Below are positions 1 to 5,352 of a stretch of 5,390 nucleotides of DNA, piece by piece. The notes below the pieces were generated by a model that did no database searches, was not told where the DNA came from, and saw only the letters and a program-made list of their open reading frames with translations. The stretch is from positions 1 through 5,390 of the forward strand of contig CAIKGX010000124.1 in the NCBI GenBank assembly GCA_903827075.1. The letters are read 5' to 3'. The position numbers were made by a program, and so were the translations under genes. This DNA is from an uncultured beta proteobacterium (GTDB taxonomy: Bacteria; Pseudomonadota; Gammaproteobacteria; Burkholderiales; Burkholderiaceae). How positions within the stretch are numbered: position 1 is the stretch's first letter; each line of letters starts with the position of its first letter.

Positions 1-1
1 A

Positions 2-364
2 GATAAAGTGAAAAAGGGCGATGTATTTGTAGTTGAGCACGCTCAAGCTATTGCCGTAGGTTTGACTGCAGTTGCTAAAGATGCCAAGCCAGGCGTTTCT
101 GGTGTGCGTTCAGTAGTGATCTCTGGAAAAGGATCAGCTAAGCCATTTGAAGAAACTACCGATACTATTTATGCTACTGTAAAAATTAGCACCATTGATG
201 CTAAAACACGTATCGTGACATTCACATTGCCAAGTGGTGAGAAGCAAAAAGTAAAAGTAGATCAAAGCGTTCTCGGTCTTGAGAAATTCAAAGCCGGTGA
301 TGATGTGATGGTAGAGTTTATTGACGAGACAGCGATTGGATTTGTTACTCCAGCTAAGAAGTAA
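2..364 (+). CDS. Hypothetical beta-rich protein with two repeats, 5' end cut off
   Basis: The frame is open from base 2 and ends in TAA at 362-364, giving at least 120 residues. A GTG at 8 could be read as a start, but it has no ribosome binding site. The residues before and after it (KVKKGDVFVVEHAQAIAVG) look like the end of a domain, so the gene very probably begins outside the window. Residues 5-19 resemble residues 98-115 (a GD, then V-x-V-E, then AI). This suggests two copies of one unit: only the tail of copy 1 is present, while copy 2 spans about residues 55-115. Copy 2 has the pattern 'ATV..ID..TR.VTF.LPSGE...VKV' followed by 'KAGDDVMVEF'. Similar units occur in uncharacterised, probably exported proteins of beta- and gammaproteobacteria. 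That comparison is from memory, and no function is known to me. A strong terminator follows. Confidence 0.7.
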   Translation, partial: DKVKKGDVFVVEHAQAIAVGLTAVAKDAKPGVSGVRSVVISGKGSAKPFEETTDTIYATVKISTIDAKTRIVTFTLPSGEKQKVKVDQSVLGLEKFKAGDDVMVEFIDETAIGFVTPAKK

Positions 365-398
365 TTTCATATTGAGTATTTAAGCTTTTCTGATATGC

Positions 399-425
399 AA
401 AAGGCCCGCGATGCGGGCCTTTTTT
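399..425 (+). terminator. Rho-independent terminator after the hypothetical gene
   Basis: A perfect 11-bp inverted repeat (AAAAGGCCCGC at 399-409, GCGGGCCTTTT at 413-423) closes a GAT loop and runs into a T tract (420-425). It lies 35 bases after the stop codon at 364. Read on the minus strand, the same hairpin is followed by TTTTGC, so it may also stop, less efficiently, transcripts of the mop operon arriving from the right. Confidence 0.93.
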
Positions 426-467
426 ATTGAAGTGAAGAAGACAGGAGAAATGAATACCCCCTCATAA

Positions 468-692
468 CTAAGCGCTTTTTGCCACCATGACATCAGAGGC
501 TTTGATGACAGCCCAGGCTTGATCGCCTACCTTGAGATTCAATTCATCGACCGCTTCATTGGTAATCGATGCAGTCACAATATGCCCGCCACCAATATCT
601 AATTTCACATGCGAGGTTGTTTGTCCCATTTTGAGCTCAACAACCGTACCATTAAGGGTGTTACGTGCGCTGAGTTTAACTTTTAGTTCCAT
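468..692 (-). CDS. mop: Mop (molbindin) molybdate/tungstate-binding protein
   Basis: This 74-residue protein is a single TOBE/Mop domain, the usual length for free-standing molbindins. They assemble into oligomers (hexamers in known cases) that bind molybdate or tungstate in the cytoplasm for storage or homeostasis. Family hallmarks are all visible: SARN at 8-11, a G-x-V-V strand at 15-18, LDIGGG at 31-36, VTASIT at 39-44, and the closing LKVGDQAWAVIKASDVMV at 53-70. It has no signal peptide, as expected for a cytosolic protein. The ATG (692-690) has a good Shine-Dalgarno, AGGAG at 702-698, which overlaps the TAG stop of the upstream binding protein. The gap between the genes is 8 bp, so mop should be co-transcribed as the last gene of the tupA operon. 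Confidence 0.95.
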   Translation of the reverse strand: MELKVKLSARNTLNGTVVELKMGQTTSHVKLDIGGGHIVTASITNEAVDELNLKVGDQAWAVIKASDVMVAKSA

Positions 693-700
693 GATTTCTC

Positions 701-1576
701 CTAGTGGACGTACTGTTTTGCGTATGTAGCATCATTATAGAGAGACTCCTTGTATTGGGTTTTTCCATAGTTGCGAATAATGGTCTGGCCCTCATCAGAG
801 GCAACAAATTGGATAAATTTGACCGCAACATCCCGATTGGCTGTCGCACCCACTGGAGCTGCTAGCGCATCATAGGTATTGACCAAATAAGGGTCTCCGC
901 GATACAGGATCTGCAATTGGGGGGCAATATTCTTTTCGGCAACCCAGGTACTGCTATCAGTCATGAAGTATGCCTTTTCGGCATTAGCTCTTTTGAGTGA
1001 GGCGGTCATAAAGTCATTGGTCACAATGTACCAATTTCCTTCGGGAGTGATACCCACTTTTTTCCAGATATCCATTTCTTTTTGATGTGTACCTGACTTA
1101 TCCCCACGAGAGATAAAGTTAGATTGAGATTGGGAAATCTTGGCATAAGCATCTGCGCCACTAGAGGCAGATTGAATTTTGGCGGGATCATTCTTTGGCC
1201 CAACAATATAAAACTCATTTGATCCAATCAGAGTGCGATCAGTCGCCCAACCTTCGGCAATGGCCTTCTTTACCGCTTCTGGGGCATGAACCATGATCAT
1301 GTCTACTTGTTGTGTTTTGAGTAAGTTCATCGAGGCGCCGCTACCGGCCTTAATCCAGACTAATTGGGCACCTTCTTTTTTGTCAAAGGCCTCCCCTAGA
1401 GATTGAAGTAGACCAAGCTCCCCAGGGCTGCCTGTTGCCAATTTAAAGCTCTTGGTGCCTTTACCATAGGTAGCCTCTACTTTTGGAGGGGAGGGTTGAG
1501 TAATAGCATTTGACATACCAATCCCCATCAGAAGAGAGCAAAGAATGCCGCTAGCTATAAATGACTTATTCATCAT
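701..1576 (-). CDS. TupA-like periplasmic binding protein, diverged paralogue
   Basis: This 291-residue exported solute-binding protein (PBP type 2) is probably an oxyanion carrier. Residues 1-24 form a Sec signal peptide: a Lys near the start, a hydrophobic core, and a likely cut after SNA at 22-24. The mature part shares the TupA plan with its upstream neighbour: GSG at 78-80, VHAPEAV at 96-102, SNEFYIVGPKNDPAKI at 119-134, and the anion-loop sequence FISRGDKSGTHQKE at 154-167. It differs at the first ligand loop, where the STTST of TupA becomes ATGSPGELGLL (47-57). It also has extra sequence at 25-43 and around 135-151. The start ATG shares one base with the upstream TAA (TAATG). No Shine-Dalgarno is visible, so translation probably depends on coupling; a second ATG follows directly at 1573. 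Tungstate, molybdate or another oxyanion are all possible ligands. The family is secure, the substrate is not. Confidence 0.87.
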   Translation of the reverse strand: MMNKSFIASGILCSLLMGIGMSNAITQPSPPKVEATYGKGTKSFKLATGSPGELGLLQSLGEAFDKKEGAQLVWIKAGSGASMNLLKTQQVDMIMVHAPEAVKKAIAEGWATDRTLIGSNEFYIVGPKNDPAKIQSASSGADAYAKISQSQSNFISRGDKSGTHQKEMDIWKKVGITPEGNWYIVTNDFMTASLKRANAEKAYFMTDSSTWVAEKNIAPQLQILYRGDPYLVNTYDALAAPVGATANRDVAVKFIQFVASDEGQTIIRNYGKTQYKESLYNDATYAKQYVH

Positions 1577-2400
1577 TATTTTTTGGCGTTAGGGAAGAAG
1601 AGCTGTTCGCCGCCAACTTGGTAACTTGCAATGACATCTTGCCCATTCTTGGAGACTAGCCAGTCAATGAAAGCTTGGCCTTCTACTTTTTTCACATTAG
1701 GGTATTTGGCTGGGTTGACCAACATTACACCGTATTGATTAAAGAGTTTGGGGTCACCTTGAACCAGAATGACTAAATCACCGCGATTTTTAAAAGTAAG
1801 CCAAGTGGCGCGATCTGACAAGATGTAACCGTTCATCGCAGAGGCAGTATTTAAAGCTGGGCCCATGCCAGAACCGGTTTCTTTGTACCAGGTCTTGCTT
1901 GGGGATACTTCAATGCCAGCAGCTTTCCAGTAGCGCAATTCAGCGGCATGGGTGCCACTTTTATCACCGCGGGATACAAAGGGAGCGCTTGAGCTAGCAA
2001 TCTTTTGAAATGCCACCTGGATATCTTTACCGCCTGCAATTTTGGCTGGATCAGACTTAGGTCCAATAAGTACAAAGTCGTTGTACATCACTTCATTGCG
2101 CTGAGTAGCAAAACCTTCGCTGACAAATTTCTCTTCGGCAGGCTTGTCATGAACAAATACGACATCGGCATCGCCACGACGACCAATATCTAATGCCTGA
2201 CCTGTTCCAACGGCAACCACTTTTACATCAATGCCCGTCTTCATTTTGAAGATAGGGAGGATAAAGCCAAATAAGCCAGATTGCTCTGTGGAGGTAGTGG
2301 ATGAGACAACAATACTTTTTTCTTGCGCAAAAGTAGGGGTGCTAAATAAGCTGACTGATGCCAGCACAATTGCAAATAGACGATTGGGTGAGAATGTCAT
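1576..2400 (-). CDS. tupA: Tungstate-binding periplasmic protein TupA
   Basis: This 274-residue exported protein is the solute-binding part of a TupABC-type tungstate ABC importer. Residues 1-25 are a Sec signal peptide (Arg7, hydrophobic core, cut near TFA-QE). The mature protein begins with the beta strand and oxyanion loop typical of TupA (IVVSSTTSTEQSGL at 30-43). It continues with GTGQALDIGRRGDADVVFVH (65-84), NDFVLIGPKSDPAKI (107-121) and SRGDKSGTH (143-151). The TTST and RGDKSGTH loops are the known anion-contact regions of this family. The ATG at 2400 has AGGAGA at 2417-2412, about 11 bases away. It is the first gene of a minus-strand operon with a paralogue and mop, and is divergent from a ModE-like regulator. 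No tupB or tupC follows, which is unusual. Molybdate or a related anion cannot be excluded as ligand. Confidence 0.88.
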   Translation of the reverse strand: MTFSPNRLFAIVLASVSLFSTPTFAQEKSIVVSSTTSTEQSGLFGFILPIFKMKTGIDVKVVAVGTGQALDIGRRGDADVVFVHDKPAEEKFVSEGFATQRNEVMYNDFVLIGPKSDPAKIAGGKDIQVAFQKIASSSAPFVSRGDKSGTHAAELRYWKAAGIEVSPSKTWYKETGSGMGPALNTASAMNGYILSDRATWLTFKNRGDLVILVQGDPKLFNQYGVMLVNPAKYPNVKKVEGQAFIDWLVSKNGQDVIASYQVGGEQLFFPNAKK

Positions 2401-2427
2401 GATCTTTGGTGTCTCCTGTATGTTCAG

Positions 2428-2456
2428 TTAATATTTGTCATATTACAAAACATCAA
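2428..2456 (-). promoter_or_regulatory. Candidate sigma-70 promoter of the tupA operon
   Basis: On the minus strand, TTGATG (2456-2451) and TATTAA (2433-2428) are separated by exactly 17 bases, and each matches the -35 or -10 consensus at 4 of 6 positions. Transcription would begin near 2421, giving a leader of about 20 bases that contains the AGGAGA ribosome binding site. Inverted repeats overlap both elements, which fits repression by the divergent regulator. This is inferred from sequence alone. Confidence 0.5.
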
Positions 2457-2460
2457 TATG
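2429..2460. promoter_or_regulatory. Candidate operator: overlapping AT-rich inverted repeats
   Basis: Two perfect 6-bp inverted repeats overlap in the 73-bp gap between tupA and the regulator. One is TAATAT-N5-ATATTA (2429-2445); the other is CATATT-N10-AATATG (2439-2460). The palindrome CATATG (2471-2476) adds a similar half-site at the regulator's start codon. Known ModE operators are also inverted repeats built from TATATA-like halves. I infer that the ModE-like protein encoded at 2474 binds here and controls both directions. In DNA this AT-rich such repeats can also arise by chance. Confidence 0.45.
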
Positions 2461-2473
2461 CAAAAAATTACAT

Positions 2474-3499
2474 ATGCGAATTCAGATCAGACCAACCCTC
2501 ATTTTTGGCAATAAGGCGTCAAAAGATCCTGCCATTATCGATTTGGTCTGGTTAACGGATCTATTGAAAGACATCGATAAAGGAAAAACCCTGGTTTCTG
2601 CATGTAAAAAAGCAGGACTCTCATACAGAAATGTATGGCAAAAGTTAAATGATGTTGAGGTGGCTTTGGGTTTTAAGTTGATGGATCGGGTCCGCGGCCA
2701 CGGTTCTCAGCTATCTGAATATGCCAAATACCTGATTCAGTTTATAGATGACTTTGATGAAAAAACCCGCAGGCTAGGTCAGTCTAGCCTGCTGCATTTG
2801 GAGGAAGGTTTTGCTCAATTTAGGGTTAAAGCTACTAAGCAATGGCGCTTTGCCAGCAGTAGTGATCCCATTATTCAAAAAGCGGTTTTTGATATTGGTG
2901 GATTTGAGTTGAGTACTGCTGGTTCAGGTGAAGCCTTAGAGCGATTATTAAATTACGAAGTCGATATGGCTGGCTTTCATGTATCCGATCCACTGAGCTC
3001 CAAAATTATTGCTAAACGTCTGCATAAAGAAGGCATGGAAATATTTCCAGTAATGACACGTGTACAAGGCTTAATGATCGCCAAGGGAAATCCACACAAT
3101 ATTACCAATACAAAGGATTTGCTAAAGCCTCACCTGCGTTTTATTAATAGACAAAAAGGGTCTGGCACGAGACTTTTGCTGGATACGATCTTGACTAAAG
3201 AGGGTATTGATTTTAAAAAAATCAAAGGCTATGAGCATGAAGAATTTACCCATTCTGCTATTGCTACAGCTATTTTGGCTAAAAAGGCAGATGTAGGTAT
3301 GGGTGTAAAAAGTATTGCTATGGAAAATGGTCTAGACTTTATTCAACTCAAAGAAGAAATATTCTTCTTGGCGATGGGGGAGGAGTTGGCGGCTAATCGA
3401 GATCTAGCAAAGCTGATACGCAAGATCCGATCCCTATCTGCAGATACTCCTGGTTATAAGTCAGTGGGATTAAAAAGACAAATTGCAGGATGGTTATAA
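2474..3499 (+). CDS. ModE-like HTH regulator fused to a PBP-like ligand-sensing domain
   Basis: This 341-residue cytoplasmic protein is a likely one-component molybdate/tungstate-responsive regulator. Residues 23-101 form a ModE/LysR-type winged helix: KTLVSACKKAGLSYRNVWQK (38-57) matches the ModE recognition region, and RVRGHGSQLSEYAKYLI (72-88) the wing and dimer helix. Residues 120-310 match the PBP-like domain found in such regulators (Pfam PBP_like, PF12727): DMAGFHVSDP (164-173), FINRQKGSGTRLLLD (223-237), GYEHEEFTHSAIATAI (252-267), then ADVGMG and GLDFIQL. The GSGTR loop corresponds to an oxyanion-contact loop. No C-terminal TOBE pair like that of E. coli ModE is present. I chose ATG at 2474. 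The frame is open back to a TTG at 2435, but that start would place the operator repeats inside the gene and has no ribosome binding site; the ATG also has only a poor one. modA follows after 36 bp without a terminator. Confidence 0.88.
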   Translation: MRIQIRPTLIFGNKASKDPAIIDLVWLTDLLKDIDKGKTLVSACKKAGLSYRNVWQKLNDVEVALGFKLMDRVRGHGSQLSEYAKYLIQFIDDFDEKTRRLGQSSLLHLEEGFAQFRVKATKQWRFASSSDPIIQKAVFDIGGFELSTAGSGEALERLLNYEVDMAGFHVSDPLSSKIIAKRLHKEGMEIFPVMTRVQGLMIAKGNPHNITNTKDLLKPHLRFINRQKGSGTRLLLDTILTKEGIDFKKIKGYEHEEFTHSAIATAILAKKADVGMGVKSIAMENGLDFIQLKEEIFFLAMGEELAANRDLAKLIRKIRSLSADTPGYKSVGLKRQIAGWL

Positions 3500-3522
3500 A
3501 CTAGGTCTCATTGTTTTTTATT

Positions 3523-3538
3523 AAGGCGCTTACAGTTG
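3523..3538 (+). promoter_or_regulatory. Ribosome binding site and TTG start of modA
   Basis: AAGG at 3523-3526 lies nine bases before TTG at 3536-3538. The reading frame opens only at 3500, just after the regulator's stop codon, and contains no ATG or GTG before the signal peptide. The TTG is therefore the best start and places the hydrophobic core correctly. Confidence 0.65.
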
Positions 3539-4291
3539 ATACATCTGCTTCGCATCTCTCTGATCATCGCTGTCATGATGTCTCAAAACGTTTATGCGCA
3601 AACGGTTACGGTAGCCGTTGCCAGCAATATGAAGCCAGCATTCGAAGCTATTTACCAAGAGTTCAATCTCAAGCACTCTAAAGACCTACGTATTGTGTAC
3701 GGCTCCTCTGGAAATTTAGCCAGCCAGATAAAGCAGGGCGCACCTTTTAACTTGTTTATTTCTGCTGATGAATTTTTCCCGACTCGCTTATTCCAAGAGG
3801 GTCTAGCAAAAGATGCTGGCGTTGTTTATGCCATTGGTCATTTAGCCCTCATCGCCAATACTGCTAGCGGAATTAAATTGAATGCGGATCCAATCCAGAT
3901 TCAATCGGCCTTATCTCAGTCAAAAAAGATTGCTATTGCCAACCCCGAGTTAGCGCCTTATGGACATGCCGCAGTTCAATATCTGAAGTCCTCCAAACTA
4001 TGGGAGGTATCTAAGGCCAAATTGGTTTATGGGGAGAATATTTCAGTAGCAACGATGTATGTGAGTTCTGGAGCAGCGAATGTCGGCATTACTGCCTTGT
4101 CGCTTGCCAAGGCACCTGAGCTGGCAGGCATCATACAGTTCATTCCCTTGCCGGATAGTTTGTATACACCCATTCGGCAGCGAATGATCCTCATGAAAAA
4201 TTCCCCGCCTCTCGCGATGGAATTATACGAATATCTTCAGGGCCCAAGTGCAAAAATGATTTTGCTAAGGTATGGGTATTCAGTCCCTTAA
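3536..4291 (+). CDS. modA: Molybdate-binding periplasmic protein ModA
   Basis: This 251-residue protein is of the usual ModA length and would capture molybdate (or tungstate) in the periplasm for an ABC importer. Residues 1-21 are a Sec signal peptide cut after VYA. Family landmarks follow in order: VAVASNM at 26-32 and YGSSGNLASQI at 55-65, which supply the ligand-binding serines; FNLFISAD at 71-78; IANPELAPYGHAA at 134-146; and YGENISVATMYVSSGAANVGI at 165-185. The segment GITALS (184-189) stands where E. coli ModA has GIVYGSD, so the ligand-binding Tyr of that protein appears to be absent, a variant I recall in other ModA-like proteins. Translation starts at TTG, supported by AAGG at 3523-3526 nine bases upstream; there is no in-frame ATG before the signal peptide. 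It is probably co-transcribed with the regulator. No modB or modC follows, because the next gene is convergent. Confidence 0.9.
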   Translation: MIHLLRISLIIAVMMSQNVYAQTVTVAVASNMKPAFEAIYQEFNLKHSKDLRIVYGSSGNLASQIKQGAPFNLFISADEFFPTRLFQEGLAKDAGVVYAIGHLALIANTASGIKLNADPIQIQSALSQSKKIAIANPELAPYGHAAVQYLKSSKLWEVSKAKLVYGENISVATMYVSSGAANVGITALSLAKAPELAGIIQFIPLPDSLYTPIRQRMILMKNSPPLAMELYEYLQGPSAKMILLRYGYSVP

Positions 4292-4302
4292 GAATTCATA
4301 GC

Positions 4303-4926
4303 TCAGGGCTTAGACATCCACTTAAGCATGTCTTGCAGTTTTTCTTCTGGAGACTGACTCAGTTTATTGACTACACCAGCATAGTCTTCGGCTGGGCGAT
4401 TCTGACTTAATTTAAATTTCCCCACCAGACTACTAATTTTGATTTCAATTCCGACGATGGCTTTGAGCATCATTTGTACATATTCTTCTGGAGCATCTTC
4501 TAATTTCCAATTGGATTGATATGTGGGCTCATGAATATTGGTCATTTCAGAAACATGCTGCCGTAACCAATTGGCATCTTCAATGATGTTTAGATCTCCC
4601 TTGGCATGCACCACTGCATAGTTCCAGGTCGGCACCACTTTTCCACTTACGGGTTTAGATGGGTACCAAGAAGGGGTGACGTAAGCATTGGGCCCATGAA
4701 ACACGGCATTCAGAGTTCTATCAACTTCAGATGCCATGTGCAAAAGAGGGTTAGATTTGGCAATATGACCAAAAAGGCGCGTTTGGTCTGCGCTCAACAT
4801 TAGGGGAATGTGATTAATTTCGTTATTCCCATCCAAAATGCCAATGACTGTAGCCAGAGGATATTCCTTGATAAAGGCCGCCAGAATCTGGGGGTCATCA
4901 ATTTGAAAGTGCTTGGGTAAATACAT
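4303..4926 (-). CDS. paiB: PaiB-family FMN-binding protein
   Basis: This 207-residue protein matches the length of B. subtilis PaiB. Members have a split-barrel flavin-binding fold and are annotated as FMN-binding negative regulators; the Bacillus protein was linked to control of sporulation and protease genes, but the role elsewhere is unclear. Visible landmarks are MYLPKHF at 1-7, NHIPLML at 38-44, LFGHIAKSNPLL at 51-62, FHGPNAYVTPSWYPSK at 76-91 and VPTWNYAVVHAKG at 98-110. The start ATG at 4926 was chosen because the family begins with M-Y-x-P. The frame is open further upstream to a TTG at 5001, but those 25 residues do not resemble the family. Only a weak GAGTGA precedes the ATG. The gene converges on modA, with 11 bp between the stop codons, and is probably monocistronic. 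Nothing ties it to oxyanion transport. Confidence 0.92.
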   Translation of the reverse strand: MYLPKHFQIDDPQILAAFIKEYPLATVIGILDGNNEINHIPLMLSADQTRLFGHIAKSNPLLHMASEVDRTLNAVFHGPNAYVTPSWYPSKPVSGKVVPTWNYAVVHAKGDLNIIEDANWLRQHVSEMTNIHEPTYQSNWKLEDAPEEYVQMMLKAIVGIEIKISSLVGKFKLSQNRPAEDYAGVVNKLSQSPEEKLQDMLKWMSKP

Positions 4927-5043
4927 GGAATCACTCGATAAAAGGATGTAATCAGTATGCCTTAAATTATGACTCCGCTTATTGCAGATTAAGCCTCTCA
5001 ATCTTTAAATAGCCCATTATTTTCACCTTAGGCCCCATATTCC

Positions 5044-5068
5044 ATAAATGATATTGATTCTCATTGGG
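5044..5068. promoter_or_regulatory. Fur-box-like site upstream of feoA
   Basis: Counted by hand against the 19-bp E. coli consensus GATAATGATAATCATTATC, bases 5050-5068 match at 13 positions. Bases 5044-5062, shifted by one hexamer, also match at 13. Overlapping six-base units are typical of Fur binding regions. The site covers the proposed -35 of the feoA promoter, so iron-bound Fur would repress it. Confidence 0.6.
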
Positions 5069-5076
5069 CATATAAT
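5048..5076 (+). promoter_or_regulatory. Candidate sigma-70 promoter of feoAB
   Basis: A perfect TATAAT (5071-5076) is preceded, at a 17-base spacing, by ATGATA (5048-5053), which matches the -35 consensus at 4 of 6 positions. Transcription would start near 5083, leaving a leader of about 24 bases before the feoA ATG. Fur-like sequence overlaps both elements. Confidence 0.6.
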
Positions 5077-5089
5077 GAGCATTAATCCA
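5071..5089. promoter_or_regulatory. Second, weaker Fur-box-like site over the -10 of feoA
   Basis: Bases 5071-5089 match the 19-bp Fur consensus at 11 positions and include the palindrome TAATG-AG-CATTA (5073-5084). The inverted repeat CTCATT-N8-AATGAG (5060-5079) links this site to the stronger one on its left. Part of the match comes simply from the TATAAT promoter element. Confidence 0.35.
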
Positions 5090-5106
5090 GTAAACCAAAA
5101 AATTTA

Positions 5107-5352
5107 ATGAATTTAGATCAGGTCAATTTAGGTAATCTGTATCGCGTTACGGGGATACATGTTCCCAAGGGTGCCCCACAAATCAAAGGGCAGCTGGAGG
5201 ATATTGGATTTTTACCTGGCGAGCCGGTTGCGGTCCTAAGGAAAGGGCTGCTGGGAAAAGGGCCTTATATGGTTCGCGTTGGCGCCTCTACTTTTGCTTT
5301 GCGAAAATCTGAGGCATGCATGATTGAAGTGGAGCTAGCCCAGAGTGTCTGA
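5107..5352 (+). CDS. feoA: Ferrous iron transport protein A (FeoA)
   Basis: This 81-residue cytosolic protein has the SH3-like fold of FeoA, a small partner needed by the FeoB ferrous-iron importer. Family features seen are LEDIGFLPGEPVAVLRKG (30-47), matching the L-x-x-x-G-F-x-P-G-x-x-V pattern, and GPYMVRVGASTFALRKSEA (52-70), matching the usual G-x-P-x-x-V-R-V-G-x-S-x-x-A-L-R-K-x-E-A ending. The length is typical. The ATG at 5107 has no clear Shine-Dalgarno, only an A-rich stretch before it. A Fur-box-like region and a promoter lie just upstream, consistent with iron repression. The end overlaps the probable feoB start by 8 bases. Confidence 0.93.
   Translation: MNLDQVNLGNLYRVTGIHVPKGAPQIKGQLEDIGFLPGEPVAVLRKGLLGKGPYMVRVGASTFALRKSEACMIEVELAQSV

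Noticed and set aside
134..370. 78-codon minus-strand open frame over the first gene
   Set aside because: It is antisense to a convincing coding frame, and its product is low in recognisable features and rich in Phe, Leu and Tyr. It looks like a chance frame.
1504..1576. Lipoprotein signal in the second TupA-like protein (Cys13)
   Set aside because: The residues before the Cys (GIL) do not fit a lipobox, which needs a small residue at -1, and a normal cut site (SNA) follows.
2005..2431. Short plus-strand open frames inside tupA (for example 2005-2193 and 2231-2431)
   Set aside because: They lie opposite a strongly recognised gene, have no ribosome binding sites and show no family resemblance.
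2435..2473. 13-residue N-terminal extension of the regulator from a TTG at 2435
   Set aside because: No ribosome binding site is present, the added residues do not resemble ModE-type proteins, and this start would put the operator-like repeats inside the gene.
4285..4308. CCCT...AGGG inverted repeat between modA and paiB as a bidirectional terminator
   Set aside because: The stem is only 4 bp with a long loop and no T tract on either strand.
4606..4803. 65-codon plus-strand open frame inside paiB
   Set aside because: It is antisense to conserved PaiB motifs; no independent evidence of coding.
4927..5001. 25-residue N-terminal extension of PaiB from a TTG at 5001
   Set aside because: PaiB proteins start with M-Y-x-P, which is exactly the sequence at the ATG at 4926, and the resulting length (207) is the family length.
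4927..5043. Promoter for paiB on the minus strand
   Set aside because: CATAAT-like and TTAATC-like elements exist but not at a good spacing; nothing convincing enough to annotate. A promoter presumably lies here because paiB has no upstream operon partner.
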